Below the pieces are notes generated by a model. It ran no database searches and was not told the DNA's origin. It saw nothing but the letters and a program-made list of their open reading frames with translations. DNA of 64,000 nt from positions 57,580 through 121,579 of the forward strand of contig JAEWVF010000067.1 of the NCBI GenBank assembly GCA_023459215.1, in the 5' to 3' direction. The stretch is from Chloroflexota bacterium. Lineage in GTDB: Bacteria > Chloroflexota > Anaerolineae > Anaerolineales > Villigracilaceae. Positions 42,323 to 51,467 of the stretch are shown piece by piece. Numbering within the stretch: the stretch's first letter is position 1; every line of letters starts with the position of its first letter. The position numbers and the translations under genes are program-made.

Positions 42323-42345
42323 AAAAAAGCCGGGACAAGCCCGAC
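42323..42345 (-). terminator. Probable terminator of the signalling/threonine synthase operon
   Basis: Leftwards, GTCGGG pairs with CCCGGC (one G-U) around a 5-nt loop and is followed by T6. It is the first terminator-like signal downstream of the gene ending at 42622. Confidence 0.6.
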
Positions 42346-42444
42346 TCATCCATCATTACAATTTGGCTCCACCGTTTTTACTTTGAAAACTTTAGCAAAA
42401 GTAAAAACCCAGGCATAACTGTTTTCCTGCTTGCTAACCACATT

Positions 42445-42524
42445 GTCATTTCGAGCCGCAAAGCGGCGAGAAATCTGGCGATAAACTATCAAGATTTCTC
42501 CTCGCTATCGCTCGTCGAAATGAC
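42445..42524. repeat. Dispersed inverted-repeat element (GTCATTTCGA family)
   Basis: GTCATTTCGA at the left and TCGAAATGAC at the right are perfect inverse copies. GCGAGAAATCT and AGATTTCTCCTCGC pair inside. It is a shorter relative of 327-453. Confidence 0.75.
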
Positions 42525-42621
42525 AAACTTACCTATGGACTGGGTAGAGTTAATCGATGCGAAAATTAGTTTTCCAGAATCTTCACACCAGAAACGGTAG
42601 AGCCTAAAATTTTATCGGTGT

Positions 42622-43821
42622 TCAGGAAGGCATATCGAGGTACTTCAGTCCGGAGCCGGTATTGAACAGGACAATCCGCTCATCGGGCTGGAGCCAGCGC
42701 TGTTGCTTCAGGTGAATCAAGGCCGCCAGGGTCGCGGCTCCCTCCGGTGCGGCAAAAATACCTTCTTCCTCGCCCAACTGGTGCTGCGCCGCGCGAATGG
42801 CCTCGTCCGTGACCGCAACGGCCGTCCCCTGGCTCTCGTACAGATCGCGCAAAATCAGGTGGTCGGCAAAGCTCTTGGGCACACGCAACCCGGAGGCTAT
42901 CGTGCTGGCATTCGTCCAGAAATCGCAGAAAGAGGCCTTGGCCTCGAAAGCTTTGACCACCGGCGCGCAACCCTTGGCCTGGACCACCACCATGCGCGGC
43001 CGCTTGGGGTTATCGAGCCAGCCCAGGGCCTCCAATTCGGCAAAGGCTTTCCACATCCCTACCAGGCCTGTGCCGCCGCCGGTGGGATAAATGATTACAT
43101 CCGGCAGGCTCCAGTTGAATGATTCGGCCAGTTCATAGCCCATGATCTTCTTGCCCTCGACCCGGTACGGTTCCTTAAACGTGGACAGGTCGAACCAACC
43201 CTCGGCGCGGGCCTTTTCACCGGCCATGCCGGCCGCTTCGTTGATCAGCCCATCGACCAGAACCACCTCCGCCCCGGCCATACGGCTTTCCTGGATGTTG
43301 GCTTCGGGTGTGTCCTTTGGCATGAAAATGTGGGCCTTCATCCCGGCCCGGGCGGCGTAAGCAGCCATCGCGCCACCCGCGTTCCCGGCAGTCGGGATAA
43401 TCACCTTTCGGACGCCCAATTCGCGTGCTTTCGAAATGGCAGCAGCGATACCGCGCGCCTTGAAAGAGCCGGTCGGGTTGCTGCTCTCATCCTTGATGAA
43501 CAGGTTGGCAAATCCGAGTTGTTCGCCCAGGCGCGGGAGGCGCAGCAACGGCGCATCGCCCTCGCCCAGGGTAACACAGTGAGCAGGGGATTGGACCGGC
43601 AGGAATTCATGCCAGCGCCACATCCCCCAGGGGCGGGCTGAAAAATCTTCGCGGCGCAAGTGCTGGCGGGCCAAATCCAGATCGTACTCGGCCAGTAACG
43701 GCGAGTTGCAATCGGCGCAAAAGGTGTTTACCTCGCTCGCCGAATAAATTTTGCCGCAGCCTGAACAGTTCAGGCGGGTGATGTAGGAAAAACTGGTATG
43801 GGATTTTTGTGAGTTAAACAT
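42622..43821 (-). CDS. thrC: Threonine synthase-like PLP enzyme
   Basis: A 399-residue fold-type II enzyme with an N-terminal zinc ribbon (Cys 19, 22, 35, 38). T-G-S-F-K-A-R-G carries the PLP lysine, G-N-A-G-G-A-M-A-A-Y the substrate loop, P-T-G-G-G-T-G-L-V-G the phosphate cradle and N-T-G-S-G-L-K-Y the C-terminus. The pattern is that of threonine synthase, which converts O-phosphohomoserine to threonine. The start at 43821 is placed at M-F-N-S-Q; upstream sequence overlaps the lone receiver gene's end and is not conserved-looking. It is the last gene of the 57264-42622 operon, 40 nt after a receiver gene. A related PLP enzyme is two genes upstream. Confidence 0.85.
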   Translation of the reverse strand: MFNSQKSHTSFSYITRLNCSGCGKIYSASEVNTFCADCNSPLLAEYDLDLARQHLRREDFSARPWGMWRWHEFLPVQSPAHCVTLGEGDAPLLRLPRLGEQLGFANLFIKDESSNPTGSFKARGIAAAISKARELGVRKVIIPTAGNAGGAMAAYAARAGMKAHIFMPKDTPEANIQESRMAGAEVVLVDGLINEAAGMAGEKARAEGWFDLSTFKEPYRVEGKKIMGYELAESFNWSLPDVIIYPTGGGTGLVGMWKAFAELEALGWLDNPKRPRMVVVQAKGCAPVVKAFEAKASFCDFWTNASTIASGLRVPKSFADHLILRDLYESQGTAVAVTDEAIRAAQHQLGEEEGIFAAPEGAATLAALIHLKQQRWLQPDERIVLFNTGSGLKYLDMPS

Positions 43822-43861
43822 GGCCGCAGAAACCCGCTCTTGATTCCTGAATGGATGTTTT

Positions 43862-44242
43862 CTACTTTGGCGAGGGCAAAAATGCCTCGACCCGCGCCCA
43901 CAACTCACGAATATTGATGGGCTTGGACATGTAAACATCGCAACCAGCAGAGAGGGCGCGCTCGGCATCCCCCTTCAAGGCGTTGGCCGTTACCGCAATA
44001 ATGGGAATATGCGCCAACTGGCGTTTTGCGCTCGAGCGCAGGCGGCGGGCGACTTCATAGCCGTCGATATCGGGCAGGTTGATGTCGAGCAAAATCAGGT
44101 GAACTTCCTCGCTCTCGGCAACATGAACACCATCGATGCCATTTACAGCCGACAAAAGAACATAGCCGCGCGATTCGAGCGCGCGTTTGACAAGGATCAT
44201 GTTATCCGGATTGTCTTCGATATACAGGACTTTGTTATCCAT
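43862..44242 (-). CDS. Single-domain response regulator
   Basis: A 126-residue stand-alone receiver. The acidic pair lies in Y-I-E-D-N, the phosphoacceptor Asp in I-L-L-D-I-N-L-P-D, Thr in A-V-T-A-N-A and Lys in M-S-K-P-I-N. All residues needed for phosphorylation are present and no output domain is attached. It is close to the receivers found in hybrid kinases and could shuttle phosphate from the kinase at 45908-47800. It lies two bases after the PLP-receiver fusion. Confidence 0.9.
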   Translation of the reverse strand: MDNKVLYIEDNPDNMILVKRALESRGYVLLSAVNGIDGVHVAESEEVHLILLDINLPDIDGYEVARRLRSSAKRQLAHIPIIAVTANALKGDAERALSAGCDVYMSKPINIRELWARVEAFLPSPK

Positions 44243-44244
44243 GG

Positions 44245-45906
44245 CTAACCTCTTTTGTCTTTTTCTTCGGCTTTCTCTTCTTCAATCGTATGCACTACTT
44301 GTTCAACAAATTTGCGAGGCGGCAGGGAGCCTTTCTGATAAACCGCCTGGATATGGCCGTTCAAGCGCTTGCGTTCGTCGTTGGTAATATCCTTGGCGCT
44401 GACAACCACAATCGGGATATTGCGGGTGCGCGGGTCCAGCTTCAACTCTTCGACCAGGCCAAAACCGTCGATGCCGGGCATGGTCAGGTCGGTCACAATC
44501 AGGTCAGGCAATTTCTGGCGGGCTTGCGAAAGGCCCTCCCAACCATCCTTGGCATGATAGACACGATAGGCCTTGCGCGCCTCGAGCAAACGCCGGATGA
44601 GCAGGGCATCGTCATCGTTGTCGTCGATCAACAGCACGGTCGTCGCTTTTTCGTCGAGGTTCTCGAGAGCGGCCTGCAAGCCTTCGTGCGGAGCGGGAGC
44701 CTGGCCTTCGCTCAGGTGAACATCGACCGCCCACTGGTCGCCGAGGACATGCTTCTCGACCGGGAAGGTATGGCCGGTGCAATTCACCACCACGGTTTCA
44801 TCCGGGGTAATCGTCCCTTCGCGAAGCATTTTTTCCAGACCGGCAAAGGCAACTGCCGTCGCCGGTTCGACCGCCATGCCCTCGCTCTTGGCCAGGGAAC
44901 GCATGGCGGAGAAGGCATCGGCATCGCTGACCGCTTCCATTGTACCGCCAAACTGACTGGTCAGATTCCACAGATAGGTATAGGCCTTGCCAGGGTCGCC
45001 GGTCGAGAGGATGATGATGCAGGTATCGGGAATGACCGGTTCGGCAACATCCTTGCCAGCCTTGAAGGCCTTCACCATCGGCGAACAACCCTCCGCCTGG
45101 ATGATGGCCAGTTTGGGCACGCGGTCGATCAGGCCCATCGCGAACAATTCCTTGAAGCCCTGGTAAACGCCCAGCGGGCCGAGTCCGCCGCTGACCGCCT
45201 GGATGTACCAGTCCGGCGCGCGCCAGCCCAACTGCTCGACCATTTCGTAGGCAATCGTCTTCATCGATTCGCGGGCAGGGACCGACCCAGCCCCGCGGTC
45301 GAGCAGCAGGTGACGCCGCTGGGCAAACTGGGCCGCAATCTGCTTGGTCTGGTCATAGTTGCCGCTGACGCGAATCACCTCTGCGCCAAACAGGGCCGCT
45401 TCGCGCAATTTTTCCTGGGGAACCAGGCTGGTCATGAATACCCACAGCTTGATCCCCGCCCGGGCACAGGCTGCCGCATAAGCGACCGCCGCATTGCCGG
45501 TCGAGGCAATCACCGCTTCCTTAACTCCGCCTTCGAGCATGGCCGCCACCGCCACCGCCGCCTGACGATCCTTAAAGGAACTGGTCGGGCCATAGCGTTC
45601 ATCTTTGATGTAAACATTTTTGTTGCCGAGCGGGGGCGCAAAACGCTGCGAAAGCCAAAGCGGTGTCCCGCCGGCGGGGTATAAATCGAGGCTGGCCGGG
45701 TTTTCGAGCGGCAAAATGTCCTGGTAGCGCCAAAGGTTGAACTGCCGACCCGGCAAACCGCGCAAAATCTCGCGCTTAAAAGCGGCATAATCGTACTGGG
45801 CTTCGAGCCATTGCGAGCCGCAGGACTTACAAATCGCAGGCACAAAAGGCTCATACTCCTGTTGATTGCCGCAAACGGCGCATGCTAGAAATTTTGGAAG
45901 TGACAT
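44245..45906 (-). CDS. Threonine synthase-like PLP enzyme fused to a receiver domain
   Basis: A 553-residue fusion. Residues 1-415 form a fold-type II PLP enzyme: a zinc ribbon (Cys 9, 12, 26, 29), S-S-F-K-D-R with the PLP Lys at 112, S-T-G-N-A-A-V-A-Y and the S-G-G-L-G-P-L-G phosphate loop. Residues about 421-540 form a complete receiver: D-D-N-D-D-D acidic cluster, phosphoacceptor Asp 473 in V-T-D-L-T-M-P-G, Ser in V-V-S-A-K and Lys in Y-Q-K-G. Direct coupling of an amino-acid biosynthetic enzyme to phosphorylation is the implied function. It starts one base after the stop of a histidine kinase gene, the obvious partner. Both halves look functional. Confidence 0.88.
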   Translation of the reverse strand: MSLPKFLACAVCGNQQEYEPFVPAICKSCGSQWLEAQYDYAAFKREILRGLPGRQFNLWRYQDILPLENPASLDLYPAGGTPLWLSQRFAPPLGNKNVYIKDERYGPTSSFKDRQAAVAVAAMLEGGVKEAVIASTGNAAVAYAAACARAGIKLWVFMTSLVPQEKLREAALFGAEVIRVSGNYDQTKQIAAQFAQRRHLLLDRGAGSVPARESMKTIAYEMVEQLGWRAPDWYIQAVSGGLGPLGVYQGFKELFAMGLIDRVPKLAIIQAEGCSPMVKAFKAGKDVAEPVIPDTCIIILSTGDPGKAYTYLWNLTSQFGGTMEAVSDADAFSAMRSLAKSEGMAVEPATAVAFAGLEKMLREGTITPDETVVVNCTGHTFPVEKHVLGDQWAVDVHLSEGQAPAPHEGLQAALENLDEKATTVLLIDDNDDDALLIRRLLEARKAYRVYHAKDGWEGLSQARQKLPDLIVTDLTMPGIDGFGLVEELKLDPRTRNIPIVVVSAKDITNDERKRLNGHIQAVYQKGSLPPRKFVEQVVHTIEEEKAEEKDKRG

Positions 45907-45907
45907 A

Positions 45908-47800
45908 TCAGGCCTTTGTCGTTTTTTCTACTTCAACCTGGGCTTCCAGGGGCAGTTCGACATAGAAACTCGAGCCTTCGCCGGAAATACCGCTGCTTTC
46001 GGCCCACATTCGACCGCCATGCATTTCGACCAGGCGGCGGCTGATCGGCAATCCCAGGCCGGTGCCGCCCGCTTTGCGCGTGGTGGAAGTGTCGACCTGC
46101 GAGAATTCCTGGAAGATGGATTCGAGGTGATCCGCCGGGATGCCAAGGCCGGTGTCTTTGACCCGGATCATGACCTTGTCGTCGCCCAAACGGTCGACGC
46201 GCAGGCTGATCTGGCCTTTTTCAGTAAATTTGATCGAGTTGTTGACCAGGTTAATCACCACCTGGCGCATACGCGTTACATCCGCAGAAATTTCCACTTC
46301 GGCATCTGAATCAGGTTCAACCACCAAGGCCAATTTCTTGTCGTTGGCCAGGCTCGAAGTAATGCTGGCCACTTCATCGAAGATTTCGTGTACTTTGAAT
46401 CTCTCTGGGTGCAAATTCATGCGCCCGGATTCGATCTTGGCCATGTCGAGCACATCGTTGATCAGGTGCAGCAGGTGCTGGCCATTCTTCTGGATGAGTT
46501 TCAGGTCATTTTCCATGTAATCAGTCAGCGGGCCGTCGATGCCTTCGAGCATCACATCCGAGAAACCGAGAATGGAGTTGAGCGGGGTGCGCAGTTCATG
46601 CGACATATTGGCCAGGAAGGAGGATTTCAAACGATCCAACTCCTGCAACTCGGCGGCGCGTTTTTGCAACTCTTCGGTCAGGCGCAGGGCTTCGAGATGG
46701 ACACTGGCCTGGGCTGCGACCGCAGCCAGCAGATCGTTCACTTCCGGGGAAACATGCTCAAGCCCGGCAACGGCCAACAGGCCAATCGGTTCGCCGCGCA
46801 CCACCAGCGGCTGCGATAGGCTAAGGTCAGCGGGGGCTTCCTCCAGGGGAGCCACCCGATTGGAGTCATAGATAAAACCCAGGTTGGCGTTCTCGCGGCC
46901 TTCGGCGTAGGTTTTCCAGCTATCGCGGGCCATCCGGCGGGTGGCTTCTTCGGCTTCGGCGCGGGCGCGCGAGGCGTCAGCCAGCAGGCGCAGGTTCTCG
47001 ACCTGCTGGCCCAACTGGCGCGCAACCGCCGCAACCAGGGTTCGATCTTCATCGGACAAAGGTCTGTCCGGGTCGGACTTCAGGTACAGGCGTCCAATCT
47101 GTTCATCGAGCACCGAAACGGTCTCGTGAAAATCGGCGTCTTCTGCGCCGGGCGCGGTATACGGCTCGACACCGGCCTGGTCATAAACGTACCCGATGCG
47201 CTCATCCTGATGGATCGCATCCAGGTAGGATTGCCAGCTTTCATGGGTGAAGCGGCGGGTGGCGGCCTGGGCCTCGGCGCGGGCGCGTTCGGCGGCAGCC
47301 AACAGGCGCAGGTTTTGGATTTGCAGCGACACCTGACGGGCAACCGACTCGGTCAATTCGGCTTCGTCCGAACTCCACGGGCGGTCGGGAGCAGGCTCGA
47401 CCAGCACCGCTCCGACCGGTTTGCCGGTATCGACCAGCGGGGCCACCAGGGCCTGTTCCACATCCAGATCCGGTGCAACCCCGGCAGGCAACGGCTCAAT
47501 GCGCTCACCGGTAAAGGCATAGGCCACCTTCTGCTTTTCATACAGGAGCGGCGGCGCAACCTTGCTCCGGGCAGCGCCCTGCTCAGGCTGCGAATCGGCG
47601 GAAAGTTGTTCCCGCTCTTCCTGCGCGTGAGCAGACTCGACCCGGTTTTGCTGGAACTGCTCTTCCAGGTCGACCAGCCGGGCCTTGAGCAGTTCCAACT
47701 CGCGGCGCATCACGGCAGTATCAAGCTGCGGATGGGTCGAAAGGTGCTCGATATCCGCGAACAGCGATTGAATCCGTTGCTGCAATTTATCATTGGGCAT
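45908..47800 (-). CDS. Soluble GAF-repeat sensor histidine kinase
   Basis: This 630-residue kinase has no membrane segment. An N-terminal coiled coil (about 20-65) precedes three related GAF-like repeats (about 80-185, 185-290, 290-390); the latter two open with R-R-x-x-x-x-S-W-x-x-Y. The HisKA domain holds S-H-E-L-R-T-P-L (His about 402), and the ATPase domain has N-N-S-I-K-F-T, D-T-G-L-G-I-P and G-T-G-L-G-L-P. The repeats also occur in the kinase-less receptor at 47829. It probably receives its input from the receptors upstream and phosphorylates the receiver fusion and lone receiver downstream. Confidence 0.88.
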   Translation of the reverse strand: MPNDKLQQRIQSLFADIEHLSTHPQLDTAVMRRELELLKARLVDLEEQFQQNRVESAHAQEEREQLSADSQPEQGAARSKVAPPLLYEKQKVAYAFTGERIEPLPAGVAPDLDVEQALVAPLVDTGKPVGAVLVEPAPDRPWSSDEAELTESVARQVSLQIQNLRLLAAAERARAEAQAATRRFTHESWQSYLDAIHQDERIGYVYDQAGVEPYTAPGAEDADFHETVSVLDEQIGRLYLKSDPDRPLSDEDRTLVAAVARQLGQQVENLRLLADASRARAEAEEATRRMARDSWKTYAEGRENANLGFIYDSNRVAPLEEAPADLSLSQPLVVRGEPIGLLAVAGLEHVSPEVNDLLAAVAAQASVHLEALRLTEELQKRAAELQELDRLKSSFLANMSHELRTPLNSILGFSDVMLEGIDGPLTDYMENDLKLIQKNGQHLLHLINDVLDMAKIESGRMNLHPERFKVHEIFDEVASITSSLANDKKLALVVEPDSDAEVEISADVTRMRQVVINLVNNSIKFTEKGQISLRVDRLGDDKVMIRVKDTGLGIPADHLESIFQEFSQVDTSTTRKAGGTGLGLPISRRLVEMHGGRMWAESSGISGEGSSFYVELPLEAQVEVEKTTKA

Positions 47801-47828
47801 GGGACAAAATTCTCCTGGCCTGGGAACG

Positions 47829-50800
47829 CTACTTGTTATCTTTCATGCTCAATTGGGCAATCGTGCGCGGCGCGCCCAGGGCATGGCCCAGTTCGCGCGC
47901 GGCAATCTGCAAAACCGCTTCGACCGAGGTTGCGCTTTGGATTTTCTGGCTGATGGCATTGAGCATGGACTCGCGCTCGGCCTGGCGTTGGGCGCGGGCA
48001 AACGAACGGGCATTCTGTAAGGCGGTCGCCACCTGGGCGGCCAGGGTCGCCTGGATGCTGACATCTTCATCGCTGAAGGCGTTCAGGCGTTCAGACTGGA
48101 CATCGAGCACGCCCAGGACATCGTCACCGATAACCAGGGGCACAGCCAGCTCGGAGGCCGTATCCGGCAGGAGCGGGTTGGGCAACCAACCAGATTCGCT
48201 CCGAACATCATTAATAAGAATAGGTTGGCGGGTTCGTGCGGCACGGGCTACCAGCGATTGCTCCTGGTCGATGGGGATAGCCGTGGTTTCATGGGTGCCT
48301 TCGTGCTCGTCGCCTTCCTTATATCCGCAGGCCACAATTTCAAGCATTTTTGCGGCATCGTTGTAAGTGAAGATATGGGCATGGTACAAACCAAAGCGGC
48401 GCTGGGTCAGGTGTACCACTGTTGCCAACATTTTTTGAACATCCAGTTCGCGGGATGAAATCGTGCTGATCTCGGAGACCGCTGCCAACTGCTCAGCGCG
48501 CCGGTTCAATTCCAACTGGCCGAGTTGGGTTTCTTCAAGCAGGCGCAATCCTTCGATATGCTCGCTGAGGCGGTCAGAAACCGTGTTAATCAATTCCATC
48601 GTTTCCGCATCGGCGCTCTCGAGGCCAAATACAGCCAACTTGCCAATGGTTTCATCACGAACCTTAATGGGAATGGCCAGGGCCGAATCTTCGGGCAGTG
48701 CGCCCTGATCCGAGGCGCGGACTTCCTGCAAGTCATACAGGTAGCTCAACGATTGGTTGGCCTTGGCGCTGAAATATTCTTGCCAGCCTTCGCGAGTCAG
48801 GCGGCGGGCCGATTCTTCCGCCTCGAAACGGTAGCGTTCCGCCGATTCGAGCAGGCGCAGGTTTTCAATCTGTTGGGCCACTTGGCGGGCAACAATGTTG
48901 ACCAGTTCAATCGTCTGCGGGGTCTGGCGCGTTTCATCCACTTCGACCACCAGGGAACCGATTGGCTGCCCGGTAACCGAGATAGGCGCGGCCAGACTGT
49001 CCTCCTGATGCCCGGTAGGAGGTTCGGCAGCGGCTTCAAGCACCTTCACCTGGTTGCGCTCGAAGACAAATCCGGTCTGTTCCGGGCGATGCAGGGCATC
49101 CAGGTGTTCCTGCCAGTTGCTGCGCACGAGGCGGCGAGCTTGAGCTTCCACCTCAGCGCGGGCCTCTTGGGCCTGTTCGAGCAAGCTGGCATTTTGCACG
49201 GCCACCGCAAGCTGACCGGCCAGGGCCTCGAAAGCCGATAGATTATCGTTGTTGAGGGCATTGGCATTGGCGCTTTGCAGGTCGAGCACTCCAACCACCC
49301 GGTCGCCGAGCAGGAGCGGGATCGCCATCTCAGAGCGCGTATCCGGCAGCAGCGGATTCGGGCGGAAGGTTGGGCTGGCCGCCGTATCGGAAACGACGAT
49401 GGAGCGCTTCTCAATCGCCGCGCGGCCATTGATCGAGGCGGTGTTCATCGTTAGGCGGTGCCCGCGGTTGACCAATTGCTCACCGACGGCTCCCGTACCG
49501 GATTGCAGCACCAGGTTGGCCTGGCCGGCATCGAGCAGGTAAACCTGAACGTAATACAGGTCAAATTGGGTGCGGATAATTTCGGCGGCGTCGCGCAGCA
49601 TCTCATCCAGCGCGCGCACCCGTGAAACCGAACGTCCCACTTCAGCGGCCAATTCCAGGCCGCGGGTACGGTCTGCCACGCGCTGTTCAAGGACACGCAG
49701 GATTTCCTGCAACTGGGAGGTCATGCTGTTGAAAGTTGAGGCCAGGATACCAATTTCGTCTGTGCTGGTTACGCTGGCCCGGCTGTCCAGGTTGCCAGCC
49801 GCGATTTCCTCCGCAGATTGGGTAAGCTGGACAATGGGTCTGACCAGGTATAAGGACAAACCAATTGCCCCCAACACCACGAACACTGTCACAATTGCAA
49901 TAACAAGAAATGCGCCACGGACCTGGGCATTGAGTGGCGCAAAAGCCTCATCCTCGTGCTGATGGAATGCAATTATCCAACCCAACTCATCAACAGCTTG
50001 ATTGCCTTCCTCGGTTTTTACAGGGGTTTGGATGACAACACTAAAAGTGTCCTGGTAATTGATCTCTGCCATACCCTGGTCAGCAACTGCCTGCAAGTTG
50101 GCATATTCCCCGGGGTCGACAACATCAAGCTGCCCTTCATGGAAATAAGAAACCACCTCACCAGGAATAAAGAGATCCGCCTGCCCCGTTTCTCCAATTT
50201 TCTCGCCTAGAATCGTATTAAGGGCGGAGGCCAGGTAAGTTGTGCGCAAAATGCCGATAACTTCGCCTGTTACGCGGCTGCGAATAGGCAGGACAATCAA
50301 AACTGCCAGCGCGTTTGAACTTTCATCATACTCAGGCTCGCCGATGTAGACCGCCCCTTGACCATTGTTATAAGCAGCCTGCCACCAGTCTTCATCTGCC
50401 TGGTAGTAGTCCGATGTGCGGTTGGTAGCGCCAGCCAAACCACCATACTTATCGGTAACAAAAACTTCAATATTATTTGGAAACGTCTGTTGATATTCGA
50501 GTAAATCTAGCGCCACAACATTGGTCAGATGCTCTCGCACAAGGGGATCCTTGTTGTTATTGGCGGCATCCGCCGCCTGCCATTGAGCATCCTTGGCATT
50601 CAACTCCGCCCGAATTTCAGCAGCGTCGCTCGGATAGGCTAGATTCGAAGTTTCCACTGACTGTTGCAAGGCTTCATTCAGTGACAAGGTTGTCAATAAA
50701 TTGATTTGCTCAGTTAGCAGTTTACCGATTCGAGTTGCAACATTGTTGGTGTGCGTTGTAAGTTCACGTTCCAGGTTTTGACGGAGAATGTTATTGGTCG

Positions 50801-51440
50801 AGATGAACAAGTACACTGAAAGTGCCCCGGTTGCAATCAATGTAACGACAATGAACCCAACCAACAATTTATTGCGCATGCTGCCGCCCCAGACCTGGCG
50901 GACAACAAAATAGCCAAAAACGATCAACAAAACTACAGTGATAACTGGGATAAAAACCTGGATTTCGGGAACAAACAGGCGATAATCCAGGCCCAGATAA
51001 TCGAGAATGGTCGCCAAAAAGCCAAAAGCGACACTCGCGATAATTGCAATACGGGCCTGATTGGCAGGCAGGGTTTGGCTGGCAACCAGGGTGGTCAGCA
51101 AGAAGAGCGCGCCGCCGAAGATGAAGCCAATATCTGCAATCAAAGCGCTGGCCGCCGGGAAGATTAGCAACATCCCGGCCACCATTAGCCAACTGCCTGC
51201 TTCGAGATGGCCCCTTCGAATCACGGGCAATGCAATAATGTTCAGGATACAGAAAAATGCGATCACGCCTGCCAGGGCATACATTTGCCAGGCGCCCATC
51301 TGAAAGGCCAGGAACAGGTAAAAAGCCTCAACAGAAAATGCCGCTGCCAGCATGATGACCGCAACGCGGAAAGTCTTGGCCATTTTTTCCTGGGGCGCTT
51401 CAGTGATTTTTTCAGGTGAAAGTAGATTGGATTGGGTCAT
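47829..51440 (-). CDS. Large membrane receptor with dCACHE, HAMP and GAF domains, no kinase domain
   Basis: This 1203-residue protein has about seven hydrophobic helices in residues 25-225, an extracytoplasmic dCACHE-like ligand domain (about 230-500), another helix (about 520-545), a HAMP domain and a GAF domain (about 605-760). Two W-x-x-x-x repeats like those of the neighbouring kinase (about 765-975), a second GAF domain (about 985-1150) and a 50-residue tail follow. No HisKA, ATPase, cyclase, GGDEF or methyl-accepting domain is present. Output must be by contact with another protein. Tail similarity with the two receptors upstream and repeats shared with the kinase 28 nt downstream suggest one complex. 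Confidence 0.85.
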   Translation of the reverse strand: MTQSNLLSPEKITEAPQEKMAKTFRVAVIMLAAAFSVEAFYLFLAFQMGAWQMYALAGVIAFFCILNIIALPVIRRGHLEAGSWLMVAGMLLIFPAASALIADIGFIFGGALFLLTTLVASQTLPANQARIAIIASVAFGFLATILDYLGLDYRLFVPEIQVFIPVITVVLLIVFGYFVVRQVWGGSMRNKLLVGFIVVTLIATGALSVYLFISTNNILRQNLERELTTHTNNVATRIGKLLTEQINLLTTLSLNEALQQSVETSNLAYPSDAAEIRAELNAKDAQWQAADAANNNKDPLVREHLTNVVALDLLEYQQTFPNNIEVFVTDKYGGLAGATNRTSDYYQADEDWWQAAYNNGQGAVYIGEPEYDESSNALAVLIVLPIRSRVTGEVIGILRTTYLASALNTILGEKIGETGQADLFIPGEVVSYFHEGQLDVVDPGEYANLQAVADQGMAEINYQDTFSVVIQTPVKTEEGNQAVDELGWIIAFHQHEDEAFAPLNAQVRGAFLVIAIVTVFVVLGAIGLSLYLVRPIVQLTQSAEEIAAGNLDSRASVTSTDEIGILASTFNSMTSQLQEILRVLEQRVADRTRGLELAAEVGRSVSRVRALDEMLRDAAEIIRTQFDLYYVQVYLLDAGQANLVLQSGTGAVGEQLVNRGHRLTMNTASINGRAAIEKRSIVVSDTAASPTFRPNPLLPDTRSEMAIPLLLGDRVVGVLDLQSANANALNNDNLSAFEALAGQLAVAVQNASLLEQAQEARAEVEAQARRLVRSNWQEHLDALHRPEQTGFVFERNQVKVLEAAAEPPTGHQEDSLAAPISVTGQPIGSLVVEVDETRQTPQTIELVNIVARQVAQQIENLRLLESAERYRFEAEESARRLTREGWQEYFSAKANQSLSYLYDLQEVRASDQGALPEDSALAIPIKVRDETIGKLAVFGLESADAETMELINTVSDRLSEHIEGLRLLEETQLGQLELNRRAEQLAAVSEISTISSRELDVQKMLATVVHLTQRRFGLYHAHIFTYNDAAKMLEIVACGYKEGDEHEGTHETTAIPIDQEQSLVARAARTRQPILINDVRSESGWLPNPLLPDTASELAVPLVIGDDVLGVLDVQSERLNAFSDEDVSIQATLAAQVATALQNARSFARAQRQAERESMLNAISQKIQSATSVEAVLQIAARELGHALGAPRTIAQLSMKDNK

Positions 51441-51467
51441 TTTGAAACTCCCATTCTCTCGGCTGGA

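Larger units (their letters stand above)
42232..42621. other. Intergenic region between threonine synthase and trxB
   Basis: This 390-base gap holds the leader of trxB (with a TTAAAATA -10-like box near 42255-42262), a weak terminator at 42323-42345 and the inverted-repeat element at 42445-42524. No convincing gene is seen on either strand. Confidence 0.75.

Noticed and set aside
43822..43968. In-frame extension upstream of the threonine synthase-like gene
   Set aside because: It overlaps the coding end of the receiver at 43862 and lacks conserved sequence; the zinc ribbon begins after the chosen ATG.
42622..45906. The two threonine-synthase-like genes as a simple tandem duplication
   Set aside because: They differ in length, motif details and gene context, and one has a receiver domain; they are paralogues but not a recent duplication.
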